This document shows positions 1 to 8,126 of a stretch of DNA of 64,000 nt, in pieces. A program made the position numbers and the translations under genes. Source of the DNA: Verrucomicrobiales bacterium (lineage in GTDB: Bacteria > Verrucomicrobiota > Verrucomicrobiia > Verrucomicrobiales > DEV007). The notes below the pieces were generated by a model that made no database searches, was not told where the DNA came from, and saw only the letters and a list, made by a program, of their open reading frames with translations. The DNA is taken from assembly GCA_029213265.1 (NCBI GenBank), contig JARGNG010000023.1, forward strand, positions 1 to 64,000. The letters run 5' to 3'. Position 1 is the first letter of the stretch; every line of letters starts with the position of its first letter.

Positions 1-1402
1 CCGGTTCGGACGCTGCCAGGTCATTCCGCTCGGTCCGATCATTCGCCATGTCGTACAGCTCCCACTCCTGGCCTTTGAAGCTGACCAGCTTCCAGTCGCC
101 GTCCCGCAACGCCGAGTCACTCGTGAATTGAAAGTGCAAAGGTCCACCCCGATCCAATTCACGCCCCTCAAAGATCGGACGAAGGGACACCCCTGATACC
201 GGGCGCAACTCACGATTCGGATAGCTGTCCGGAATTTTCGATCCGGTAATGTCTGCCAGGGTCGGAAGCACGTCGATCAGATGAGCCGGCGTATCGACGA
301 TCGCACCCGGCTCCGTCCGAAGACCGGCCGGCCAGTGCACGATACCGGGCGTGCTGATTCCTCCCTCATACTGATTCTGCTTGTAGAAGCGAAAGGGCGC
401 GTTGCGGGCCCATGACCATCCGGTGGAGTCCGCCAGGGAAATGTCCCCGTTGGTCGGTTCCACATTCAGGAGAGGCTGCTTGCGATCGTAGGGGCAGGCC
501 CCGTTATCGGAAACAAACAGGATCATCGTGTTCTCCAACTCCCCGTTCGCCTTCAGATCCCCGATCAGTCTGCCGATCTCCTGATCAACCCGGTCAATCA
601 TCGCCGCCAGCGTCACCATGCGATTGATCTCGTATTCCTGCTGCCAGGCAACCATGTCGTCCCACGCGCGAACATGGGGCGGACGCGGGCTCGGTTTCAA
701 ATCCGCCGGGAGAAGCCCCAACTCCTTTTGCCGGGCCATTCTCTGATCCCGGATTTTGTCCCAACCGGCATCGTAGCGACCTTTGTATTTCGCATAGTCC
801 TCCGGCAGAGCATGGAGAGGCGCATGCGGAGCATTGAATGCCACGTAGAGGTAGAACGGCTGCTCCGTCTTTCGGGATTCCTCCAGAAATTCGAGTGCAT
901 AGTCCACATCGGCAACGGTCGTGTAAAAGTCAGACGCGGGCACCTTCCACGGCTCTCCATTGAGCCGGAACGTGTTGTCTCCCTTGAAAAAATTGCAGGC
1001 CCCGCTGAGATGGCCGAAGTAGCGCTGGAATCCAAAATCAGTCGGCTCCTTTTTGAGGTGCCACTTTCCTGTCATCGCCGTGAAATAACCGGCATCCCTG
1101 AGTACTTCCGCCGAAGTCACCCCGTGAGACAACGCGACGTCACCTGCCGCGATACAATACTGTCCCGTCAGGAGGGAAACGCGCGAGGAGTGACACTTCG
1201 CCGTGTTGTAAAACTGGGAAAAGCGAAGCCCCTCGGCCGCGAGAGCATCCAGATTCGGAGTTTCGATTTCGCCGCCATAACATCCAATATCAGAATACCC
1301 GAGGTCATCCACCATGATGACGACAATGTTAGGGCGTTCGTTTGCAAACAGAGAAGCCGACAACGAAGCCATAAAGAAAAGGGGCAGAAAGAAAAACTTC
1401 AT
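1..1402 (-). CDS. Exported formylglycine sulfatase, C-terminus cut by the window edge
   Basis: Translating the minus strand from the ATG at 1402 gives an open frame to the window edge (467 codons). It starts with a signal peptide (MKFFFLPLFF...), followed by the sulfatase metal motif VDDLGYSDIG (about residues 31-40) and the active-site region KCHSSRVSLLTG. Cys70 would be converted to formylglycine; Ser replaces the usual Pro in C-x-P-x-R. Further family marks are GKWHL, FNAPHAPLH and VSDNGACPYD. The last residues visible, ELYDMANDRTERNDLA, are the usual sulfatase tail, so only a short C-terminal piece is missing. The likely role is periplasmic or surface desulfation of a glycan; the substrate cannot be read from sequence. 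It is divergent from the EamA gene at 1530. Confidence 0.93.
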   Translation of the reverse strand, partial: MKFFFLPLFFMASLSASLFANERPNIVVIMVDDLGYSDIGCYGGEIETPNLDALAAEGLRFSQFYNTAKCHSSRVSLLTGQYCIAAGDVALSHGVTSAEVLRDAGYFTAMTGKWHLKKEPTDFGFQRYFGHLSGACNFFKGDNTFRLNGEPWKVPASDFYTTVADVDYALEFLEESRKTEQPFYLYVAFNAPHAPLHALPEDYAKYKGRYDAGWDKIRDQRMARQKELGLLPADLKPSPRPPHVRAWDDMVAWQQEYEINRMVTLAAMIDRVDQEIGRLIGDLKANGELENTMILFVSDNGACPYDRKQPLLNVEPTNGDISLADSTGWSWARNAPFRFYKQNQYEGGISTPGIVHWPAGLRTEPGAIVDTPAHLIDVLPTLADITGSKIPDSYPNRELRPVSGVSLRPIFEGRELDRGGPLHFQFTSDSALRDGDWKLVSFKGQEWELYDMANDRTERNDLAASEP

Positions 1403-1529
1403 CCGGGAGTCTCCATTTCGAAAGCGCTCCGGGCGAACCAAATTCCCTACGTGAAAAGGCCTTCCCCCACTCAAGGTCCCGACCACTTTTCTCTTTCCAC
1501 CCGCATAGGAGCGACGAAGCTCCCTTCTC

Positions 1530-2414
1530 ATGCTTTCCCAGGGGGACATCTACGCCATCGTTTCCGGATTTTTCTGGTCCTTCTCCGTCATCCTGATGCG
1601 GATCAGCGGATTCTCGATCCCCCCGCTTCCGCTCACTTTCTTCAAAAGCTTCGTCGCCATTCTCGGCTTTGCCGTCACGCTGCTCTTCGTGGGCGGTCCC
1701 CTCTTCCCTTCCTACGAAGGCATGACTTGGTTGAGGCTGGTTGCCAGTGCCGTTCTCGGAATTTCCATCGCAGATACCATGTTTGCCGCCGCCCTTAATC
1801 GTCTCGGAGCAAGCCTCCAGGCTCTGGCTGATTGCATCTACGCTCCGGCGATGGCCTGTGTCGGATTTCTGATGTTCGGAGAAGGGCTCAGCGCCTGGGA
1901 ACTGATCGGCGGAGCGCTCGTCGTATCCGGAGTATTTGTGGGAATGGTCCGAACCGCTGAAGTCCGGAATCCAAAAGACCTCGTTTTCGGAACGCTTCTC
2001 GCGGCGGGGGCTCACATCATCATGGCCGTCGGCATTCTCATGGTTCGCGATATTTTCCGGGAAGGCTCCCTCGTCTGGATCGCCGGATTTCGTTTTCTCA
2101 TTGCCACGGCCGCGCTGGCCCTCTTCGCCGTTCTCAAAGGGCAACGAAAAGAGCTTTTTCTCGGTTTCCACCGCCGCGACATCTGGAAACACTCCATTCC
2201 CATGGCCCTGCTCGGCCCCTTCCTCGCCACCCTCTTCTGGATCGCCGGATTTAAGTATGAAACGGTGGGCCGGGCCGCCATCTACAACCAGATGTCGACG
2301 GTCTTTATCATTCTGTTAGCGTGGCTGATCCTGAAGGAACGCATGACCTTGAGAAAGACACTCGGGGTCCTCCTCGCGATTGCCGGGGCCGTCCTCGTCG
2401 GACTGGGCAGCTAG
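1530..2414 (+). CDS. EamA/DMT-family membrane transporter
   Basis: The product is a 294-residue polytopic membrane protein with two EamA-like halves. It starts MLSQGDIYAIVSGFFWSFSV and has about ten hydrophobic segments; the second half restarts near LVFGTLLAAGAHIIMAVGIL. The C-terminal half carries the typical EamA pattern in which the helix ending in NQMSTVFIILLAWLILKE is followed by the last helix (KTLGVLLAIAGAVLVG). Members of the drug/metabolite transporter superfamily export amino acids, nucleotides or other small metabolites; substrate is not predictable here. The length is standard. It ends 4 bases before the stop of the convergent DUF2007 gene. Confidence 0.9.
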   Translation: MLSQGDIYAIVSGFFWSFSVILMRISGFSIPPLPLTFFKSFVAILGFAVTLLFVGGPLFPSYEGMTWLRLVASAVLGISIADTMFAAALNRLGASLQALADCIYAPAMACVGFLMFGEGLSAWELIGGALVVSGVFVGMVRTAEVRNPKDLVFGTLLAAGAHIIMAVGILMVRDIFREGSLVWIAGFRFLIATAALALFAVLKGQRKELFLGFHRRDIWKHSIPMALLGPFLATLFWIAGFKYETVGRAAIYNQMSTVFIILLAWLILKERMTLRKTLGVLLAIAGAVLVGLGS

Positions 2415-2418
2415 CCGA

Positions 2419-2754
2419 TCACCCGGCTTCGTCCGGCACGACGATCGCTTCGCCACACGACCAGCAAAGATCAAAATTACCGGGATTCGTTTCCTTGCAG
2501 GCGGGACAGGTCACCTCGATATCCGAGCGCCCCGCATTGTCCATGACGCTGTCCTGAATGATCTTCATGGCCCGGTCATAGTCTTCATCCTGAACGACAC
2601 AGAGGGTCGGCCACAAATCCGGCATGATCGAAGCTTCCCCCGCCAATCCCGAAAGATCACGATTCCGGACAAAAGTTTTGATCCCCGCCGATTCGACCAT
2701 CGATTGGTAGTAGCCCACCTTGGTGAAGTCGAATTCGCGGAAGAGGTCTTTCAT
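2419..2754 (-). CDS. DUF2007-type putative signal-transducing protein with zinc ribbon
   Basis: A small soluble protein of 111 residues from the ATG at 2754 (MKDLFREFDF). An upstream in-frame GTG at 2793 is possible, but neither start has a clear Shine-Dalgarno sequence. The N-terminal part (TKVGYYQSMVESAGIKTFVRN) and the segment PTLCVVQDEDYDRAMKII resemble DUF2007, a ferredoxin-like fold resembling a PII signal domain. The C-terminus holds a CPAC...CWSC pair typical of a zinc ribbon. It lies 48 bases downstream of the sulfatase at 2803-4104 on the same strand and may be co-transcribed. The exact role is unknown. Confidence 0.75.
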   Translation of the reverse strand: MKDLFREFDFTKVGYYQSMVESAGIKTFVRNRDLSGLAGEASIMPDLWPTLCVVQDEDYDRAMKIIQDSVMDNAGRSDIEVTCPACKETNPGNFDLCWSCGEAIVVPDEAG

Positions 2755-2802
2755 GGATGAGAAGAATCTAGGAAGTTCCGGCCATTCCCACAAGCACTAC
2801 GT

Positions 2803-4104
2803 TCAAGGCCCGTCGACGTCCGCCACCCAGGCCCGGTGCCGCGCTTGGAGATCGTCGACGACCTCGCGATGGGCCTCGATGAGATTGATCGACTCGGACG
2901 GGTCCTTTTCCAGATCAAACAGAAACGATCCCTCCTCCTCCGAGGCGAACCACTTCCACTTTCCATGACGGACGACTTGCGCCGGCTTCACGCTTTTTCG
3001 CTTTGGCCCCGGCTTTTGCCGCCAGAAAAGAGTTCGCGCCTGGAGTTTCGCCGTACCCTCGAGGATCGGAGCCAGATGGATCCCTTCGTCGTTCTCCCGC
3101 ATCGCTTCCTCCCCCGCGAGGGCGGCAAAGGTGGCCGTCCAATCCATCGTCATCGAAACCTGCCCGGTCGTCTTTCCCGCCGGGAACACTCCGGGCCAAC
3201 GGGCAAGGCAGGGGACGCGAATACCGCCTTCCCAGAGGGTGGATTTGCTGCCGCGAAACGGATCGTTGCGACTGTAGGTGCTGCCACCGTTGTCGGAGGT
3301 GAAAACAACGAGCGTATCCCCGGCGAGACCAAGTTTCTCAAGGCGGTCGAGCACCCGTCCGATTCCCCGGTCCATGGACTCCACCATCTTGATGTAGGTT
3401 TCCCGGTCTCCCATCTGCCACGACTTTTTCTTCGGCTGGATGTCCTTGTCGGCATCGTCCGGCCCCTGCCAGGGAAAATGCGGAGCGGCGTGGGAGAGAA
3501 AGAGAAAGAAGGGCTGATCCTGACTTTTCTCCAAAAAGGCAAGCGCATCGTCGGTGATCAAATCAGTGCTGTATCCCTCCCGCTCCACTGGAGTCTCATT
3601 GAGCCAAAGATCGGGCACTCCGATCCGGTCCATGTGCTTGAAGTAATGATGATTCCCTCCCAGCAGACCGAAAAAATGATCAAAGCCCTGGTGGTTCGGC
3701 TGTCGGTCGACATCGTATCCGACGTGCCATTTTCCGGAAAGGCCCGTCACATAGCCTGCCTTCTTCAGTCGGGTCGCGATCGTCTCCCCGCCCGGCGTCA
3801 ACCCGCGCCCGAACTCCTGGTAGTAGAGCGCGTTGTCCATTCCGAAACGCTGTTGGTAGCGACCGGTCAAAAACGCGATCCGCGTGGGAGAACAGACAGG
3901 ACCATTGGCGTAGGCATTCGTGAATCGTATTCCCTCCTCCGCCAGTCGATCGAGGTGAGGCGTCTTGATGTCCGGCGCGCCGTAGCAGCCAAGATCCCCG
4001 TATCCGAGATCGTCGGCGAGGATGAAAACAAAATTGGGCCGGGCAAATCCGGCAGACTGAAAAAGGAGAAATCCTCCGACAAAACTGAGAAGATACCGAA
4101 TCAT
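2803..4104 (-). CDS. Exported arylsulfatase-type sulfatase
   Basis: A 433-residue exported sulfatase. The signal peptide (MIRYLLSFVGGFLLFQSAGFA) precedes the metal-binding motif LADDLGYGDLGCYG (about residues 29-42) and the canonical active-site motif CSPTR, with Cys71 as the formylglycine precursor. Later blocks are GKWHVGYD, LSHAAPHFPW and FTSDNGGSTY. The protein ends in the family tail FDLEKDPSESINLIE. It should hydrolyse sulfate esters in the periplasm or at the surface once matured by a formylglycine-generating enzyme; none is encoded in this window. It is divergent from the cyclase gene at 4199. Confidence 0.95.
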   Translation of the reverse strand: MIRYLLSFVGGFLLFQSAGFARPNFVFILADDLGYGDLGCYGAPDIKTPHLDRLAEEGIRFTNAYANGPVCSPTRIAFLTGRYQQRFGMDNALYYQEFGRGLTPGGETIATRLKKAGYVTGLSGKWHVGYDVDRQPNHQGFDHFFGLLGGNHHYFKHMDRIGVPDLWLNETPVEREGYSTDLITDDALAFLEKSQDQPFFLFLSHAAPHFPWQGPDDADKDIQPKKKSWQMGDRETYIKMVESMDRGIGRVLDRLEKLGLAGDTLVVFTSDNGGSTYSRNDPFRGSKSTLWEGGIRVPCLARWPGVFPAGKTTGQVSMTMDWTATFAALAGEEAMRENDEGIHLAPILEGTAKLQARTLFWRQKPGPKRKSVKPAQVVRHGKWKWFASEEEGSFLFDLEKDPSESINLIEAHREVVDDLQARHRAWVADVDGP

Positions 4105-4198
4105 GGCGCAGACTAGCCGACTTTACGATCGAGGCCAATCACGCAGATCGATGCGGTTTGCCGATTGAATCCCAATCGACCGGAGGTAGCCTCCTCTT

Positions 4199-4990
4199 AT
4201 GCCTTCCGCCACTGCCCCCTACGATCTCATTGATCTCAGTGTTCCGCTCCAGCACGGCGCTGTCAGTGAACCGCTCAAGCCGAAGATTCGGTATATCGAT
4301 CACAAAAAGGGCGCCTGGCAGATGCGCTTTCTCTTCGGAGTAAAAGCAAAACAACTCCTCCGGTCTCGCGGTCTCGGCTGGGCCATGGAAAAGGTTTCCG
4401 CCATCACCCACACCGGAACCCATGTCGATGCACCCTATCACTACGGCCCCGAGAGTGAAGGCAGGCCGGCCCGACGTATCGACGAGGTTCCCCTTGAGTG
4501 GTGCCTCGCTCCGGGTGTCCGCCTCGACTTCCGCCACCTGAACGACGGCGACGAGATTACGATCGAAGAACTGCAAGCCGCTCTCGAAAAGATCGACTAC
4601 CGGATCCAGCCCGGAGACATCGTGCTGCTGCAGACCGGGGCCGATGCACGCCTCGCCTCCAAAGACTACTTTCAACAACCCGGCCTCGGTCGGGACGGAA
4701 CGCTCTGGCTCGTTGAGCAGGGCGTTCGCGTCATCGGAATCGACGCCTACACCATCGACCGTCCTTTTCATTCGATGAAGAAGGACTTCCGCGCTTCCGG
4801 TGATGCCGAGGTCCTCTGGCCGGCCCACTTTGCCGGAATTGAAAAGGAATACTGCCAGATCGAAAAGCTGGCCCACCTCGATCGAATCCCGGTGGACCAC
4901 GGTTTCCTCGTTTCCTGCCTACCCGTAAAAATCGAGGGTGCCAGCGCGGGCTGGTGTCGTGCAATAGCGATGGTGCCGAAGGGAGAATAA
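4199..4990 (+). CDS. Cyclase-family (kynurenine-formamidase-like) metal hydrolase
   Basis: A 263-residue cytosolic protein of the cyclase family (PF04199), which contains kynurenine formamidases, isatin hydrolases and related amide or ester hydrolases. The metal-binding signature HTGTHVDAPYH lies at residues 71-81 (His71, His75, Asp77, His81), preceded by the standard N-terminal DLSVPL. Other family blocks are GDIVLLQTGAD and VIGIDAYTID. A purine-rich cggaggt at 4181-4187 sits about 11 bases before the chosen ATG and supports it. No tryptophan-degradation genes lie nearby, so kynurenine formamidase activity itself should not be assumed. It converges on the hydrolase ending at 4995. Confidence 0.88.
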   Translation: MPSATAPYDLIDLSVPLQHGAVSEPLKPKIRYIDHKKGAWQMRFLFGVKAKQLLRSRGLGWAMEKVSAITHTGTHVDAPYHYGPESEGRPARRIDEVPLEWCLAPGVRLDFRHLNDGDEITIEELQAALEKIDYRIQPGDIVLLQTGADARLASKDYFQQPGLGRDGTLWLVEQGVRVIGIDAYTIDRPFHSMKKDFRASGDAEVLWPAHFAGIEKEYCQIEKLAHLDRIPVDHGFLVSCLPVKIEGASAGWCRAIAMVPKGE

Positions 4991-4994
4991 CGAG

Positions 4995-5879
4995 TCACTC
5001 GTTCTCTTCAAACCATTCCGCCAAAACCGGAAACATTCGCTCCGGAGCTTCCGCGAAAGGGAGATGTCCAACGTCGGGAAGAGCCAGGAGTCGTCCTGCG
5101 GGAAGCGCGTCGGCGCATTTCTGCTGGTGAGAAAATGGAATGATCGGGTCCTTCTCCCCCGCCACAACGAGCACAGGCTGGTGGATCGCACTGATTTCAT
5201 CGAACAGATCCATTTCAAGCAGGTAGCGGCAAAAAGCGCGCTGGCTCGCGATCGAATGTTGCTTCACATCGGGAAACACATTCTTGAGCGTCGGGTCCAG
5301 GTCGGGACAACTCGCGAGGCTTCGCCAATCATTTGCATAGGCAAAGGCGGCCAGTTTCAAGAGAAGCCAGTGCCGCTGCATCATCCAGAATCCGGAATAG
5401 AAGAGGGCCTTTCGGATGTATCGGCCACAGGACAAAAACTGCAACGCTCCCTCAAGTCCTCTGGCCCGTCCCCGCATAAATCCCCCAATCGAAGTGACCG
5501 AAGCGACCCGGGCCGGATACTTGGCCGCCATGTTGAGAGCGGCAAAGGCCCCTAACGAATGCCCCACCAAATGAAACCGGCCTTCAGGAATCATTTCTTC
5601 GATCGCCGCATCGAGAAGGTCTGCAAAAAGATCTTCGGTGATTTCACAAACTCCGCCCGGTTTGTTGCAATGCCCCGGATGATGCAAAGGCAGCCCGACC
5701 GAAAACCAGGACCGGCCTTCCACCGCCGCCTCAAACATTCCCTTCTCCCAAAAGCGAACGCTCATGGTCAGGCCGTGAATCCACACGACCGGAGATTTCT
5801 CCGCGTCGGGATTCCGGTGAGCGATACAGGCAATCTCGTGCCCGGCATGCTCCACCAGGATGACGTCGGATTCAGGCAT
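4995..5879 (-). CDS. Alpha/beta-hydrolase fold protein
   Basis: A 294-residue alpha/beta hydrolase without signal peptide. The oxyanion-hole region WIHGLTMSVRFWE is near residue 33, the nucleophile elbow is LVGHSLGAF, the acid lies in VVAGEKDPIIPF and the histidine in LPDVGHLPFAE. The order and spacing are those of a serine hydrolase (esterase, lipase or C-C hydrolase group). It stops 4 bases after the convergent cyclase gene and is divergent from the S9 peptidase, whose start is 149 bases away. The substrate is unknown. Confidence 0.87.
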   Translation of the reverse strand: MPESDVILVEHAGHEIACIAHRNPDAEKSPVVWIHGLTMSVRFWEKGMFEAAVEGRSWFSVGLPLHHPGHCNKPGGVCEITEDLFADLLDAAIEEMIPEGRFHLVGHSLGAFAALNMAAKYPARVASVTSIGGFMRGRARGLEGALQFLSCGRYIRKALFYSGFWMMQRHWLLLKLAAFAYANDWRSLASCPDLDPTLKNVFPDVKQHSIASQRAFCRYLLEMDLFDEISAIHQPVLVVAGEKDPIIPFSHQQKCADALPAGRLLALPDVGHLPFAEAPERMFPVLAEWFEENE

Positions 5880-6028
5880 TGGCTTTCCTTACTCGCAATG
5901 CAGCCAAAAGTCGAAAAAGGAATCAGAGTCGCCCTCTCTGCGAAAGTCCCTTTCGGGAAATCGCGCGCTCACGGCGCAGGACGACTCTGCGCCGTTGCGT
6001 TACTGCGGATTCGAGGTTCCACTCTTCC

Positions 6029-8092
6029 ATGAATCGCTGGATCGTTATTGCTTGTCTCGGATATCTGCTTTCCCAGGGGGAGGCGGCGCGTGGAGAGCAC
6101 GGTGGAACGGCCGCTCTGGAAAAGGACCGGAAGGACCGCGGCGCCCAACTGAACGGGAAGGTTCTCAATCACACCGTTCCGGTTTTCTGGTCCAAAGAGG
6201 GCTCCTTTGCTTTCTATCCCCACGAAACAGCCCCGGGCAAGCGGGAGTGGAAAGAGTTGAACCTGCAAAGCGGAGAAACCCGCTCCCTCGAGGAGAAGCC
6301 TGCGGAATGGGAAGAGAGCCTGAAAGAGCCGAAGAAGCCAGTCCAGACAAGACCCTCATTGATTTCCAAGGTCGGATTCAAATCCCCCGATGGAAACCAG
6401 GTCGTAAAACTGGAGGACGGGAAGGTTCTCCTCGATGGAAAAGAAGTCCTCGGAATTGCCGGGGAGGGACTTCAATGGCAGGAGAAGGTCTATTGGGCCC
6501 CGGACTCCTCCCGCTTTGCGATCGGAAAAACGACGAAGCATCCCGTTCGCCAGGTTCACTATGTCCGATCCCGCCCGGACGAAGCCGTGCAACCGGAGTT
6601 CTTCTCGGTCAACTATCCCAAACCCGGAGACGAACTCAATGCAGACCGCCCCGTGATTGTCTTCACAGACGGTCGGAAGCCTCTGGAAGTCGATCCCTCC
6701 TTGATCGAAAATCCCTATCAACTTCGAAACTGGGGATGGAGACCGGACAGCGAACGCTTTCTTTTTGAATTCATCGAGAGAGGTTTTGGGAGTCACTGCA
6801 TGGTAGAAATGCAGTCCGGGGCGCGGACGCAGCGCACTCTGGTCAAGGAGTCGGATGAGAAATTTGTCTTTGTCTACGGCAACAGCTTCCGCCGCGATCT
6901 CAAGAGGGGCGACGAGATACTCTGGCTCTCGGAACGGGATGGGTGGAACCATCTCTATCTACTGAACGGAAAATCCGGAGAGGTGATTCGCCAACTCACG
7001 AAAGGAAAGTGGGTCGTGCGAAAGGTAGTCACCGTCGACGAGGCGGCGCGTATCGCGATCCTTGAGGTTTCCGGATTTTACCCGAAACAGGATCCCTATC
7101 ACATCCACTACGCCACGCTCGATCTCGACAGCGGAACACTCATCCCGCTGACGGACGGAGATGGAACGCACGAGCTGCGTTGGTCTCCGAACGGAGCCCA
7201 CTACGTGGCGAAATGGTCCCGCGTTGATCAGGCTCCCACTCACGAGATCCGTCGCTTCTCCGACGGGAAGAAACTCTCCACGATCGCCGAAGCGGATGAT
7301 CTCAAGCGGCTCTCCAAAGAGGATTGGATAAAACCGCAGCGCTTTGTCACCAAAGATCGAAACGGGGAATACGACATTCACGGAATGATCCTTCGCCCCG
7401 CAGACTTTCAAGCAGGGAAACGCTATCCGGTGATCGAAGCGATCTATGCCGGCCCGCATGGCTCCTTCACTCCGAAAGCATGGCGCACTCATCATGGAGC
7501 AATGTCCGAGATGGCGGATGCAGGTTTCATCGTCGTAAAACTCGATGCCCTCGGGACCAATCATCGGGGACGGAAATTCCAACAGGTCGCTTACCGCAAT
7601 CTGATTGATTCCGGTTTTCCTGACCGCATCAAATGGATCCAGGCAGCCGCCGAACAGATTCCTGAAATGGATATCGGGCGAGTTGGTATCTATGGCGGAT
7701 CAGCCGGCGGCCAGAGCGCACTTGCCGCCCTCTTGACCTATCCGGAATTCTATCGGGCAGGTGCGGCCGACTGCGGTTGTCACGACAATCGCATGGATAA
7801 AATCTGGTGGAATGAACAATGGATGGACTGGCCGGTAGGGCCCCATTACGAAGCCAACTCCAACTTGACCCATATCGACAAACTACAGGGACACATTCTC
7901 CTGACCGTGGGAGAACTGGACAAGAACGTCGACCCTTCCTCGACCTATCAGGTGGTCGATGCGCTGGTCAAAGCGGACAAGGACTTCGAATTCTTTGTCA
8001 TTCCGGGAGCCGGGCACGGAGTCGGCGAGCGGCCCTATCTGCGACGCAAGCGAATCGAATTTTTCCAGCACCATCTCGGCGGCCCGGAATAA
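6029..8092 (+). CDS. Exported S9-family prolyl-oligopeptidase/DPP4-like serine peptidase
   Basis: The frame is open upstream to 5879, but the ATG at 6029 begins a clear signal peptide (MNRWIVIACLGYLLSQGEAARG), so a 687-residue start is chosen. The N-terminal two thirds is a DPP4-type beta-propeller (for example FWSKEGSFAFYPHE, LSERDGWNHLYLLNG and ELRWSPNGAHY). The C-terminal third is the S9 catalytic domain: nucleophile in GGSAGGQSA (Ser558), acid in GELDKNVDP (Asp631) and His663 in PGAGHGVGE. The triad is complete. It should cleave proline-containing oligopeptides in the periplasm. A second paralogue lies at 40566-42629. Confidence 0.92.
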   Translation: MNRWIVIACLGYLLSQGEAARGEHGGTAALEKDRKDRGAQLNGKVLNHTVPVFWSKEGSFAFYPHETAPGKREWKELNLQSGETRSLEEKPAEWEESLKEPKKPVQTRPSLISKVGFKSPDGNQVVKLEDGKVLLDGKEVLGIAGEGLQWQEKVYWAPDSSRFAIGKTTKHPVRQVHYVRSRPDEAVQPEFFSVNYPKPGDELNADRPVIVFTDGRKPLEVDPSLIENPYQLRNWGWRPDSERFLFEFIERGFGSHCMVEMQSGARTQRTLVKESDEKFVFVYGNSFRRDLKRGDEILWLSERDGWNHLYLLNGKSGEVIRQLTKGKWVVRKVVTVDEAARIAILEVSGFYPKQDPYHIHYATLDLDSGTLIPLTDGDGTHELRWSPNGAHYVAKWSRVDQAPTHEIRRFSDGKKLSTIAEADDLKRLSKEDWIKPQRFVTKDRNGEYDIHGMILRPADFQAGKRYPVIEAIYAGPHGSFTPKAWRTHHGAMSEMADAGFIVVKLDALGTNHRGRKFQQVAYRNLIDSGFPDRIKWIQAAAEQIPEMDIGRVGIYGGSAGGQSALAALLTYPEFYRAGAADCGCHDNRMDKIWWNEQWMDWPVGPHYEANSNLTHIDKLQGHILLTVGELDKNVDPSSTYQVVDALVKADKDFEFFVIPGAGHGVGERPYLRRKRIEFFQHHLGGPE

Positions 8093-8126
8093 CCGACGCC
8101 GGAAATCGCTCTGCAATCACCGGGCT

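Noticed and set aside
697-1035. Minus-strand frame of 112 codons inside the first sulfatase
   Set aside because: The real sulfatase frame reads continuously from 1402 to the window edge with all motifs; this frame is a shadow.
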